A DNA stretch of 64,000 nt from Clusia tigrina (taxonomy: Eukaryota; Arthropoda; Insecta; Diptera; Clusiidae), in assembly GCA_920105625.2 (NCBI GenBank), contig OV050030.1, positions 143,124,291-143,188,290 of the forward strand. Reading direction: 5' to 3'. The notes beneath the pieces are model-generated. The model was not told the DNA's origin. It did no database searches and was given only the letters and a program-made list of their open reading frames with translations. Below, piece after piece: positions 45,842-57,625 of the stretch. Position numbers and translations under genes: made by a program. Numbering within the stretch: position 1 is the first letter of the stretch; every line of letters starts with the position of its first letter.

Positions 45842-45901
<60 letters not shown>
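45842..45901. repeat. (TA)n microsatellite at a LINE truncation point
   Basis: Thirty TA units immediately left of TACTCGGG and right of the LINE A copy 2 5' truncation. Confidence 0.95.
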
Positions 45902-45903
<2 letters not shown>

Positions 45904-46434
45904 TCGGGTGACAATTATTCGTTAGTGCGACTGATGTACGGAAATATATAAGTACAACTTAAAGGAGAAATATGAAGCTATCAACTACCTCTACTTTTGT
46001 GTTGAGTATATACAGTTCATTGAGGATCAAATTTTTTGCGCAATTTTTAATTTTAATCTGAGAGTTGGCGATTTCTGGTACATCTTATGCCACCTACTTT
46101 TTTTGATTTATAGGCATATGCCAAGGTAAAATGATCATGCTTTGTAAACTCAATGTGGCTTAGCTCCATCCATGAACACATACATATGGATGGAATGTGT
46201 ATCCAATAGTCCCTAGAGGGAATGGATTATTATTAAACAATATTTTAACTAAATATCAACTTAACTTTTATGGAGTGTACCCAGTGGTGCAACCATTTCT
46301 TGTAGTTATTCATGAACAGAAAATATCTGCTGTTGATTTCCTTTTTAAATGGCTGAATGTAGTCATATGAGCTGTGAGATCTGATATGAGTGGATTAGAG
46401 GTGCCCGTGAATTCTCAGTTTGTATGCCATTGCA
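45902..46434. other. Unassigned spacer
   Basis: No gene recognised. The Polinton-cluster gene does not visibly resume here. Contains the 45-bp segment (46182-46226) shared with 27277-27321. Confidence 0.45.
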
Positions 46435-46884
46435 TTTTTTTTTTTTATTTCTTGCACAATTGTCGGGTCTTTCAGGTAACGATGGAGTTGGTTGTTCGTT
46501 ACGTAATATGGAGCTTTTGCAATCATACGCAGCATTTTTGATTGGAATCTCTGGAGAATTTCGACATTAGAGTTTGTCGCAATGCCCTACAGTTGTATGC
46601 CATATGTCCATACCGGTTTTAAGACGGCTAAGAAAAGTAAGAGCTTACTTTGTAGTGAAACTTGGGAATTTTGTTTCAGCAGCCTGTGTAAATTTCTAAG
46701 CTTTATACCCAGCGCCCAGCGAATATATTAATTTTCAATGTTAGCTTACTATCGAGGTGCATGCCCAGCTATTTAGTCACATTGCACTGCGGTATATTCA
46801 CGTCGTTGAGTTTTACTGGTGGGCAGGTTCTCGTTTAAGAGTGAACGTAACCTGGAAAGACTTAGTTTCATTGGACTTGATGTG

Positions 46885-48830
46885 CTAATCTTTCATCCAT
46901 TTAGTGGTTTTGTCTAAGCCCCTTTGAAGTTTTAGCGACGCCAGTCGTGAAAGGGTGTCCATTTCCAGTACAGCAGTATGGTCTGCAAATGTGCCAATGA
47001 TAGTTCCTTCGGAGACAGGTAAATCGTGTGTATAAAGCAAGTATAGGATGGGGCCCATGACACTGCCTTGGGGTCCACCGGCCGAACTTTCGCACATTTC
47101 AGATTGTTCTTCACCTTGTTTTACAAAGAAGTATAAATTTTTAAGGTAGGATTTGATAAATATGTAATAGTTTATTGTAAGTATTTTCTTTATATTGTAG
47201 AGTAATCCGTCATGCCAGACACGGTCGAAAGCTTGGGATATATCGAGAAGCGCCGCTGTATAGTATTTTTTTTGCTCGAATGCAGTATGAATGCAGTTTA
47301 CATATCTATGAACCTATTCTGTGTACTGTGTTGTTTCCTGAAGTCGAATTGGTGATTAGGAATTTGTTTTCGTTCTTCTATTATTGGCATTAATCTGTTG
47401 AGGAAGAGGGTTTCCAAAATTTTAGAGGCGATCGGCAGCAATATGATGGGGCGATATGACTCAACTTTGTCTGGACTTTTTCCGGGCTTAACGGTCGTTT
47501 TTACTTGAGCCACTTTCTATTAAGGGGAACACAACCAGATAATAAAACAGCGTTGTATATATAAGTCAGGAAAGTGAATCCCTGTTCTGGCAGATGCTTT
47601 AATATTTCTCCACTAATGAGATCGTATCCTTGCTTTAAGTTTTTTGATCGCTTCCTTGACTTCCCCTTTTGAAAATTTTTGTATGGGCAGGTCCATCTTG
47701 TAGATGTGTCCAAAGGTTTCTCTTACTCTTTCTGCAGTGATTGCAGATTTTTCGATTTCGTGTGGAGTAAACACTCTTTTTAAATATCGTGCAAATGTGC
47801 ATGAATTTTCGATATCACTTTTAGCCCTTTGTTTTCCATTCTTATGGCAGATTGTGCCAGAGTTGTCTCCTTTAACTGTTTTGTTGCTTTCCAGAGGAAA
47901 TAGTCGGTGACAATATTCGCATCAAGTTTACTGATATAGTACTGAAATTGAGAGTTGTGTTCTGTTTTGAGGAACTCCTTGAGATCTTTTAAGAGTGTAT
48001 TTAATTTTTTCTTATCCCCAGGATGTCTACTCTGTTGCCACTTTTTTGTTGCCCTGCGTTTTTCTCCCATTTTTTCTTTCACAAGAGGAGAGATCTCTGT
48101 GCATTGACGCTTGATCAGGGGGGTGTTGACTTCCAACCAGCGTATTGGAGGAAATTATTAAAGTGTTTAATAGCTATCATGATATCTTCACTAGACTGAA
48201 ACGAGTGCTTCAGGATAATTGTTGAAGATATTGACAGTCGGAAGTAATTCCAATCAGTTTTGCTGTTGTAAAGGCGACATTCAGAAGGTAAGTCAACAAA
48301 ATTATTAATTATTGTAAATATTACTGGCGAATGGTCAGAGGATAGATTATAGCATGGGCTGCATGTTATAACCCTAATCGATATGACTATCATTATGTCT
48401 ATAAGGTCGGGAATTTTATTTCGATCGTTTGGCCAATACGTTGATGAGCCTGAGGAAGCTGTGAGAAGATTTAGAGTTGTTATAGCCGTCCAGAGTTGTC
48501 GGCCTTTGGAAGTAGCGAGACCGAAACCCAGTATGTATGTTTTGCATTACAGTCTCCTCCAGCTAAAAATCTGTTTCCGAGGGTTGTAAAGTACTTTTCA
48601 TACTCCTCTGCCTTGATTGCCTGTTTGGTTGGGCTATATACTGCCGAGATTGTAATTGGGCCTTTCCAATCTTCAACAACTATGTTTGTGGCTTGAATAG
48701 CTTCTGTGCAGTAAGATTTAATAGAAACGTGTCTGATACTTATCGGTAAAATGAGATTCAGATATACAAGAATATTTATGGGATTGAAGAACTACAATTT
48801 TTCGTCGTGAGGGTTACGAGTAGATTCATA
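46885..48830 (-). pseudogene. LINE C ORF2 remnant
   Basis: Endonuclease pieces: GPITISAVYSP near 48655, FLAGGDCNAKHTYW near 48545, SSDHSPVIFTI near 48330. RT pieces: ESYRPIILLPI near 47460, NHQFDFRKQHST near 47350, GGPQGSVMGP near 47070 and FADHTAVLEM near 46985, where the second catalytic Asp of the usual FADD is His. Stops and shifts throughout. Confidence 0.72.
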
Positions 48831-49056
48831 ATACTTGTGATTTGCTGCATGACTTAATTGAGAAGCATGATCATTTCTCGCATTTCGTTTGAAGGCTCGG
48901 AAGCGATTTCCTTAGGTTGTGGGGCTGAGGTATTCTCGCTCATGTCTTCTGTAGTGTTTCTAACTACTTGGGAGTATGAAAGTGAATTCGAGGTCTGCCT
49001 AAATGGTTGGGAGACAACAAGTGTGGAATTGGATTCCTTTTTTCTCAGTGGTGGAT

Positions 49057-50088
49057 ATTTTAATTTTTGTAATTTTTGTACACCATACAGCCTTCACACA
49101 ATGCACATTTGACGTCATCAGTTCTCGTCTTATGCGAGCAATCTGCAGACGAGTGAGTTACAGTGCATTTAATGCACACCGGTTTTTGTGTGGCCATACT
49201 GCTGGTAGTTAGCTCACTGATGGATTTCGCGCTTTGGACGAGGTGGCTCAAATACAATTATCGTATTGAAGAGGTACCTGACTCTGTAAATATCCTCGTT
49301 TTTTGGGTTCGCTTTTTTGGTGTTTCTCTGTTTAATATTCCAGATGTTCACAGCAGTGTGGCCGAGTGCTATTAGTGATTCAGAAATTTCCTCAGTGCTT
49401 ATAGATGAGAGCATGTTTTTGAGTATCACCATAGAGCTTCTTTCTTGTTTCGATTTATAGATGTAGAATTCGGTATTTTTTTGCTCTAGTTGGTTTATTA
49501 TTGTTTTGTAGGCTTCAGGCGTCGATGCTTGTATTTTTACTTGCTCATTTCTTATGATTTTTAAATCATAAGAACTAGGAACTGTTTCCGTTAGGAGCTT
49601 CAATAGAGGAGTAATGTTGTTGACTTTGTCAACAAATATTGGTGGAGGCTTAGTAGCTTTTTCTTGGGGCTTAAGACCTTTATCGTCTTCTTCAATTTCT
49701 AGAAAACAAAACCTATTTTACCGAGTTTGGCTTGTTTTTGAGATGCTTTGGACTTACCTGGGCTGTTACGGGGTCTTTTTTTGGGCTCAACAATAGTCCA
49801 ACCGTTACCTGGTGTAGAATTCGTGCTTAACGCTTGAGGCAAACCTTGTTGCTGAATTTGCTGTTGCACATTCATGTTTGTTCTGATTGTACTATTTGGG
49901 GATAGCTTCGTATTCGGCGGCTGCTGCTGTTGTAACTGTTGCGGCTTTGGTTCAATATATATATGCAAAGAAAGTCTCCACAATACCATAGTATCTGTTG
50001 AGTCTTTGAGGTGTATATATTTTTTCCTTTTTTCACTACATATTTGGATATTTACTTTTGTTGATGTTGATTGCATCAATGTCTCCAC
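49057..50088 (-). pseudogene. LINE C ORF1 (gag-like)
   Basis: Begins METLMQSTSTKVNIQICSEK at 50088, with a Gln-rich stretch near 49920 and a basic KKRPRNSPGKSKASQKQAKL region. After a break near 49700 the next frame (49603-49214) has a region like the fold found before the zinc knuckles of Jockey ORF1 (NMLSSISTEEISESLIALGHT). The knuckles are eroded: CIKCTVTHSSADC and CALCEGC remain near 49080-49180. Confidence 0.68.
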
Positions 50089-50100
50089 TTTACATTAAAA

Positions 50101-50589
50101 TTTTGAAATGATTAAAACAGCACTTTGAATTACAATATTACTCTATTTTTAAGGTTTTACAATTTTAGATTGATTTTGTATTGATGCGGCTACGGCTTCG
50201 AAGCGACTAAGTATGAAAGTCTGGTGCTGGTGGTCAACGTTGGCGTGTTCAGCCGAATTCGCCGTGTTGAGTAAAACAAGATGGCTACTACCCGGACACA
50301 CGGTCACTCATACTTTACGCTCGTTTCTCGGCGAGACACGAAAGAGGCAACTCTCTCACAAACCATGCTACACTTTGAAACTAGAGCAGCCATAGTGACG
50401 CTATCACCGGGTCGCAGCCACCTTCAGGAGAGGGTCCACGGAGTGAACAGTATCCATCACTGATAGCTATCCGCAAATACTTTATAGCACAGTACATTAA
50501 CATAATATATTGAAATACATTACATCATACAAGTAGTATATTCAAATATATTCAAATAAGGTAAAATCTACCTCTACCTCTACCTGATG
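50101..50589. other. Unassigned, GC-richer block
   Basis: From about 50190 to 50470 this is GC-richer than its surroundings, followed by an AT-rich stretch and CTACCTCTACCTCTACC. It could be a solo LTR, but no TG...CA ends or duplicated target were found. The short plus-strand frames have no domain. Confidence 0.35.
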
Positions 50590-51490
50590 AGTACAAAAAT
50601 AGTACAAAATAGTATAAAATTTATAAACGAAGGTGGAACGGAAGTGGAACTAACTTTTAAAAGCAGTCATCTCCACCGAATCAGTCAATACCCTGCGAAG
50701 CTTCAGACAAGGCGATCCCCTATCTTGCGACCTCTCCAATTTTATCATGGACGGGGTACTGCGGAAAGCCGGTACATACGAATGGCACTATTTTGTACAA
50801 AAGTGTCCAATATGGCATTTACGATCCCATGTGTACAGCGGACAGCTGTTCTTTTATAGTTATCAAGGAATTTATATGCCTTGACACCGCCAATAACATC
50901 GACAACGACATTAACCTGGGGGTTGAATGAGAAATCACGCTTGCACATATGTGTTACTATGGGCCCAGTAAGCAAACGTGTATTAGGGACCTCTCTCGAC
51001 CGACAAATCTGGCACTATACAAGACCCTCATCCTATCCGTCCTGCTCTATGGCGCAGAAGCATGGGTCCTGTCGCAGAATGATGGAACCGCGCTTGGGGT
51101 GACGAGAGGTAAACTCTTCGTAAAATCTTTCGTCCTGTTCATGTCTGCGACGACCATAATATTCGGATGAACCATGATCTGTAAGAACTCTTGTTTGATA
51201 TTGACATAGTCGGACGTTTCACTATACAATGTATAAGAAGAAGCTCCAGCGAAAAAGGTGTTCGAAGCGGAAGCAGCTGGACGACAACGTAGAGGATATG
51301 GCTCCGATGGAAGGACCAAGTCGAGGAAATCCTAACCATGCTTGGTATAACAGATTGGAGAAGACGCGAGCAAAGCAGAGGAGCCAGGCGAGGGTGGTTA
51401 AGTTAGGCATTCACCCGAACGGGTTCGGCAGGTCACGTTGCGGGTTGTTTTCACAGCTCCTGTGAGTAGGCCACATAAGCAAGCAAGCAA
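50590..51490 (+). pseudogene. LINE E reverse transcriptase tail
   Basis: Broken frames give VNTLRSFRQGDPLSCDLSNF near 50685 (the RT GxxQGDPLS block), ALYKTLILSVLLYGAEAWVL near 51015 (thumb region) and a downstream region with RRGYGSDGR near 51290. The YADD box is lost. The wording differs from LINE A-D and F, so this is a fifth LINE family. It ends near repeated CAAG/AAGC units at 51475-51490. Confidence 0.6.
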
Positions 51491-51830
51491 GATCTCCTCC
51501 ATAATCGTATACTACGAAGCACAAGTTAAAAAACTGTTATATGTATTAAATAGTTCTTTAATAGAGAATGAAACATAAATTATACTCATTTTACAATGGA
51601 ACTCTTTTTATATTACTTAAATAAAAAAATTTCCGTTCACAAATGTATTATTGTGCCGAACACAGTTTTATTATTCATTTCTCCACCATTTTTTGGAAAT
51701 ACATGCCACCGCAAACAGTTCTTTGTTGTAGAAAAAACGAAAGAAATTGATTATGTAATCGCCTGAGATAGAAATGTGGGAAGATAGTTACAATGAGCAG
51801 AAGAATGCAATTGTAATTATTATTTATTGA
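51491..51830. other. AT-rich spacer
   Basis: Nothing recognised; may include the 3' UTR of LINE F. Confidence 0.4.
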
Positions 51831-54676
51831 GTAATTTATAATTATAAACTATAAGCTAATACAATGAAACATTAGCATCGCGGCTTTCAGCCTTCTTAGT
51901 AGAGATATGTAAAAAAATGTTAAGGTTTATAAAAAGGTGAAAATTTACATTGGAGAGAATGAAGACTTCAATTAATGGAAAATATTTACAATGGAATTAT
52001 GTGGTAATTTATATTTGTATATACTTAGTAAAATATTTTGGAGAGATCAGATTATGTTATATAGGTTGCAGGATTTAAAAAAAAATATTACTTTTCTTAT
52101 GGATTCTAAATTGGGTTGGGAAAGGAAAACCAAGGGATCGATGTTGGAGTAGATTTGTTTTCTGTTGTTGATAATCTGAGGACATCCAGTTAAAAAGTTA
52201 TAGATTTTAATTTGAGTTGAAGAGTTGCAGTACTGACAATTAGGAAAGGTAGAGTTTTTATCTATAATGTGGGAATGTGTAAATCTGGTATATCCAAGTC
52301 TGAGGTGCTCAAATTTAACTAGATCGAGTCTATTAACATCTGATTGCTGAAATTTTAAAAAATCTTTTTTTTTAAATTTGTCTTAATTAAGGTCTTGAGG
52401 GTTTTCCGAAAAATGATTTGGCATATTTTTGGATATCGTTATAATTATTATTGAAGAAAAAATTATGGGAGATTTGACAGCAAGTTTTGCAGCTTTATCG
52501 GCAAATTCGTTTCCAGTGATTTGAACATGACCACGGTTCCAGATAAGTACTATGTTACGAAAAATTTCTGTTAATGCATCTCTTATAATTTTACGATAGT
52601 ATGAGTTATTATCAAGGTCGGAAATAGAATCTATTGCGGATAGTGAATCTGAAAAAATAGCATATTTACTTGACTTATTTTTTAGGTAATTGATGGCGTC
52701 ATAAATAGCAATTATTTCGGCGGTAAAAACTGTAGAAAAGTGAAGGAGAAGTGAAATTTTGATGCTTAAAATAGTTGTATTATGGTGTTTTGAACCATCG
52801 GTATAGATCATGGTATAGTTTTGTACTTGGTTTTAAATTTCAATAAATTTTTATTGATATACTAATGGAGGAGATGAAGCTTTATTATGTTTGCGGATGG
52901 ATCAGTTAAGAGTGATGGGATTGAGATGCCATGGTGGACTTTTAGACGAAGTAGTTTTTATCGGTTGAAATGGTAAGTTAGAATTCTTGGATAAGATAAT
53001 GGTTCTGTGTATTAATGAGATTATTTTCGATTCTTTTTTGATTTGACGTCTTTAGTGCCTAACCTTGAAAGAAATGATTTGCAAAGCTTAGTGGTAATGA
53101 AGTCATCAAAAGTTTTTGTGTTTCAAAGAGGAGATTATTTATTGGAGTACTGTAAGCACCGAATGCTATTTGCAATGCTGAGTTCAATACTGTTTTTATT
53201 TTAACTGATTTAGGAGAGAAAACGTACATAAAAAAGCCGTAGTCAATTTTTGAAATCAAAAGTTCGTTTATTACTGATATAAGAGTGATGGTATACAGTT
53301 AAATTTGTGGTTGGATAAGCATTTGATGATGCTGAGTCTATTTGATAGCTTTGAGGGCAAATAATCTCTGTATGTGTCTGTATCTCTTATTAAAAATTGT
53401 GTGCAGTACTTTTAGGTTATCCACATTGTTTCTTGTGAAGTTGTTGAATGATACAAGAGCAGTTTTGTTTTCTACAGACGTGCAAGTGTTTGCATTTTGA
53501 AGTAGAAAGCTGAGCTGAGAGTTCCACCATGGAGATATATGATTGATAAGGTCACTTATGTCAAGCGTAATATTTGTTGTTTTTTTCAGCTTTTTGACAA
53601 TATGGAAGTCATCTGTATAATCGGAAAAATTGTATTGTTTGTGCGATGAGAATATGTCGCTTAATTTAATAAGATTAAGGTGACACATATGCTATTCCAT
53701 TGAAGAGGAAACCTGGTTTAAAATATTGGTTATAGATTCGAACTTTGAGTTGCCAGTTTTTCATGAAGTTTATTATATAGTTTATAATGTTTTGCCCTAA
53801 GTTACATTTCATTAACTGTTCGATAATGGAGTGAATTCCGCTTTTGTCGAATGATTTTGCGAAGTATAGGGATAATATTGATAAATGTTTTTTTTTGGAT
53901 ATCAAATCAGTGATCTAATAATCTAGATAAACTAGGGAATTAGTCACAGATTTGCCTTTTTTGAAACCCATTTGGCGATTATTGATTAATTTGCCAGTAA
54001 TGACAATCCACCATAGTCGGTTTTTTTTTCTGGAAAAGATTTGGTAAGTTGTGGTCTGTAGATGCCTCAGACCAAAATTGTTCAGCAATAGCTTCTTTAT
54101 TTGTTGTAAATAGTTGGTTGGAAGTTTGAATGGAGTGAATGTTATGGTAAGTTTTTAGTCCGAAAAATTGAGTGATGTGAGGCCCATGTCCTTATAGGGG
54201 ATGTGTTTGGATTAATTTCTAAAGTAAATTCATAGTTTGATTCTTTTTTAGATATTTTTCTTTGTCACCGAAGAACGGCATTAGCCTTCTTAAAGTTGAT
54301 GGTGTCTTCTGTAGAGATGTTTCTTTTCTGTATGAGCCACAAACTATGTTTTTTCATGTTTTAGCTCTTCTAATTTTTGGTTCCACCAGGGAACGTGGGG
54401 CTTTTGTTTTTGAAAATGAGATTGGGTTATTGCTTCCTTTGCACTTTGCACAATAATTTTTTGGATGTTAGCTGCTTCTATATTGTAGGTGGAAAGAATT
54501 CTGGGATGAGCTGAGCAAAAAAATTTTAAAATTGATTGGAATTGCGATATTGGTGATGGAATGGAGACGGGATTTCTTTTAGCACTATAATTTTTGGATT
54601 GTAATTTTTATTAAGTAAATGATCAGAATTGCTAAAATATCCGTTCATGCTCCATTGTAGTAAAATTATAGTCATT
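51831..54676 (-). mobile_element. I-clade LINE family F with RNase H, decayed
   Basis: Minus strand ORF2 from 54676: endonuclease start, RT fragments, RNase H and a C-terminal Cys/His motif. The order endonuclease-RT-RNase H-CCHC fits the I clade. No ORF1 is recognised upstream. Very AT-rich codons and many interruptions. Confidence 0.72.
52090..54676 (-). pseudogene. LINE F ORF2 remnant
   Basis: Starts MTIILLQWSMNGYFSNSDHL, matching the beginning of I-type endonucleases. RT: FAKSFDKSGIHSIIEQL near 53860 (the DKA/S-FD block) and NFSDYTDDFHIV near 53620, where YTDD is the catalytic box. RNase H: YTDGSKHHNTT (52800), IFSDSLSAIDSI (52660), IWNRGHVQITGNEFADKAA (52540). Tail: LRLGYTRFTHSHII and CQYCNSSTQIKIYNFLTGCP near 52200-52300. 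The RNase H part alone is a 142-codon open frame. Confidence 0.75.
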
Positions 54677-55467
54677 GTGAAAAATCAAGTTAAATACGAA
54701 AAATATTATATAGTTATAAGTTATACATTAATAGATATTTTAAGGCAACTTCAAATATATTAATGGTAATTCAATGCTTCCAGCAACCAGTGATCATCTC
54801 CGTCATTGTTACCGGTTAGGGTTCTGTCAGATGTTGATGAGATAATGGAATTGTTTTTAGGTTTGTTGTTTTTTTGGCTTTAAGTTGGGACTTAAGCTGA
54901 TTTGAATACAATTGTAATTATCGACGATATACCTAAATTTAGGAAACAGTTCGAAACGCTGAAAACTTCTTTAAAAACCTGAAGTCGAAAGATTAGAACT
55001 TACTATTATTATTGGAATTATTTTATTATAAATAATGCTGGGAAAAGGTATGCTAACTCGATGGATTTGAAGCCGTATATTTGGTCGGACCAGATGCTAC
55101 ATATATATTTTTATATCAGGCATATACGATATAACAGCTTCAGAATATATGTCGCAAAATTTGAATGAGCAATTAAGTGCAAATGCATAACCAAATACAA
55201 TTCGAATACATAAATGCCAACGTCTGTCGCGTCAATTCAGCAAGCGCACAATCAAATTCTCATGTTGAAGTCCTATTTAATAGCGACGTCTAGTGTACCA
55301 ATAAGGTCGACACATATAAGAACGTCGATCTCATTGTCAATGGTTAAGGCTGTCGTGACAATTTCGGTCAATCCTTCATTTGAAAATTTGGTTTTTTCAC
55401 ACTTAAAACATCCGACGTACACCAAAATATTCGTCATCACGACCAACGCCAGTCTCTAATATGTCGA
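54677..55467. other. Unassigned spacer left of Transib 1
   Basis: AT-rich up to about 55200, then a more balanced segment with an 81-codon plus-strand frame (55214-55459) lacking any domain I recognise. Ends at CGTCG, the presumed Transib target site. Confidence 0.4.
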
Positions 55468-57540
55468 CGTCGCACAGAGGGTTGAAATCCATCAAAAGTG
55501 ACGATTAATCAAAAAATGAGCTCTAACTTTCACAACCGTATTTGGTACCGGGTGAAACTATATAAAATTCTACATCACTAATTGCAAAAATAAAAGTTCT
55601 AAGTTGTTTACTTTATTTGCAGTGTGTCTTCAAAGTCAATAATTATTATTATTTTTGCGCGCATTGGTTATAAGTGAAAATTTGTAAACTTCAAGTGAAT
55701 ATTTTTTTAATTAAGACTTCTAAAAGTGGAAGTTTTATTATGGAGCCGTCTACTTCAGGTATTTGAGCATATGATAAATATTTGTTTGCTAGATAATTGT
55801 TTTGGAAATATTAAAAAAAAAAATAAATGAAATTGCTCCAAAAATGTTGTATTTTTGATGTTTGTATTGAGTTTTAAGAACTTTCTGGGTGAAACTGGGC
55901 GAAAACGCTTATATAGTCTTAAAGTATGAGATTTCAGCTAATAAATCTCAGAATCTCTTTTTGCAAATGTTTACAATTTTTTGACTTATTAAAGTTTTTT
56001 TAAAAGAAGTCCCGTTGCTAAAATTCTATGTGAAAAAAAACAAACAAAAAATCACGTTGTCTTTATTATCTTTTGTCTTTATATTCCGTTTGGTAGTTGT
56101 TATTGTAGCTACTGAGTGTGCAGTTTATTAGAGATGGGTGCGTGAGTAATTTTTAATCACGCGCACTCAGGAAAAAAAATACATACGAACATACGAGTAC
56201 TGTTGTCATCTTGGTTTAAGCTGATGATGTTCAATCGATCAATGTATTGATAATTAATTGGTAAGAATTTAATACGTAGGGTATTTAAGATTCGGTACAG
56301 CCACGTTCATTTATTTTTTGTATTGACTGTCAATGTTTTGTTTAATGTGATGTTTTTTATTGAAAGTGTTGTGTGTTTGTAAAACGAATAGTATTTTGCA
56401 AATTTTAAACGAATAAAAATCCTCGTCCGTCTTCCTCTTGTTTTTGTAGGCCCTTGAAAATTGAATTTATGAAAGAAACGGTCAACAGTAGTAAACTCGA
56501 AAAAGAAAGAGTGGAGACTGTAATAAAGGCTCTTGTCGATTCCGTAGTAATAGTTGGAGAGACACTAGTGAAAGTTAATCACGAACTAATTCTTGTGATG
56601 ATTGACGGTAAGGTCTGTAACGCTATTACAGACACAAAGTCCACACAAAAGTGTTATATATGTGGCGCTACAAGCAAAGAGTTCAACAATATTGATGAAA
56701 TGATTACATAAAGTTGTAAATACAGATGCCATGGAGTTTGGTTTATCTGTCCTTCATGGCTGGATAAGATTATTTGTCTTATTCACTTGTCATATAAACT
56801 TCCGATTAAAAAATGGCAAACTAGATGTGATGATGAAAAAAAAATTATTGCTGATACAAAAAAACGCGTTGCAAGGGAATTCAAAGAGAAAATTGGATTG
56901 ATTGTTGACCAACCAAAACCAGGCTTTGGAAACTCAAACGATGGTAATTCGGCAAGGCGTTTTTTTTAGGAATGCTGAAGTATCTGCAGAAATTACAAAA
57001 ATTGATTTACAGTTGATAAAAAATATGCACACAATATTAATAGTTGTTTCTAGTGGTATTGAGGTCAATATTGAAAAATTTTAAAATTTCGCTAATGATA
57101 CTGCCAGGCTACTTGTTAAAAATTATCCATGGTATTATATGCCTCCTACTCTACATAAATACTTTATTCACGGGCCAGAAATTATAGCGCTTGCACCATT
57201 GCCTATTGGTCAGCTAACTGAAGAAACTCAGGAAGCCAGAAATAAGGACTTCAAAAGCTATAGAGAACACTTTTCGCGTAAATCCAGTCGGGAAAATACA
57301 ATAGAAGACGTGTTTAATAGATTTCTTTTAAGTTCAGATCCATTTATTTCAAGCAAGAGGAAGAGTTGTAAAAAGAAAATAGAGCAAATGCCGCAGTCTG
57401 CATTGGAGTTACTTATTCTTCCCCAAAATGAAAATGATAATGGTGACGAAGATGATGAAGATGAAGATTATTTTAACTAATTTTAATTTATGAAGTAAAT
57501 AATACTTTTAACATTTATGAAATGAAGTAAATAAAAAAAA
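55468..57540 (+). mobile_element. Transib transposon copy 1 (internally deleted)
   Basis: CGTCG at 55468-55472 followed by CACAGAGGG fits a Transib end: a 5-bp GC-rich target duplication and a CACAG/CACWATG-type terminal repeat, related to the RAG signal heptamer. A TATA-like TATATAAAA lies near 55558, a short first exon at 55740, and the C-terminal half of the transposase at 56450-57480. The N-terminal half is missing. The right terminal repeat is not found. Confidence 0.65.
55740..57480 (+). pseudogene. Transib (RAG1-like) transposase, copy 1
   Basis: A DDE transposase related to the RAG1 core. Exon 1 is 19 nt (55740-55758, MEPSTS plus one base, then GTATTT). Coding sequence resumes after TTTTTGTAG near 56450 with LKIEFMKE. 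It has the second Asp in VMIDGKVCNA, the zinc pair CYICGA, the LPIKKWQ block, PKPGFGNSNDGNSARRFF, YPWYYMPPTLHKYFIHG and the catalytic Glu region LTEETQEARNKD. The first Asp region is deleted. Stops or shifts near 56711, 56790, 56968 and 57084 kill it. The C-terminus is acidic. Confidence 0.8.
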
Positions 57541-57576
57541 ATTACAATTATATATTTTTTTAAATTTGTTTAGTGT

Positions 57577-57625
57577 GTTCTCCATGTGGCATATAAACTA
57601 CCACTTAAAAAGTGGCAAGCTAGAT
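57577..57625 (+). pseudogene. Short third Transib fragment
   Basis: Reads VLHVAYKLPLKKWQAR and stops. This repeats the block SYKLPIKKWQ of copy 1 and SYKLHLKKWQ of copy 2, so a small piece of another Transib copy, or an internal rearrangement, lies here. Confidence 0.55.

Larger units (their letters stand above)
46435..50100 (-). mobile_element. Jockey-type LINE family C, decayed
   Basis: Minus strand: ORF1 (50088-49057), endonuclease, RT and a poly-A end seen as a T-run at 46435-46446. Distinct from LINE A and B. The endonuclease N-terminus is missing. Many stops and shifts indicate an older insertion than LINE A. Confidence 0.78.

Noticed and set aside
55214..55459. An 81-codon frame upstream of Transib as a gene.
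   Set aside because: No recognisable domain or homologous copy in the window; likely chance.
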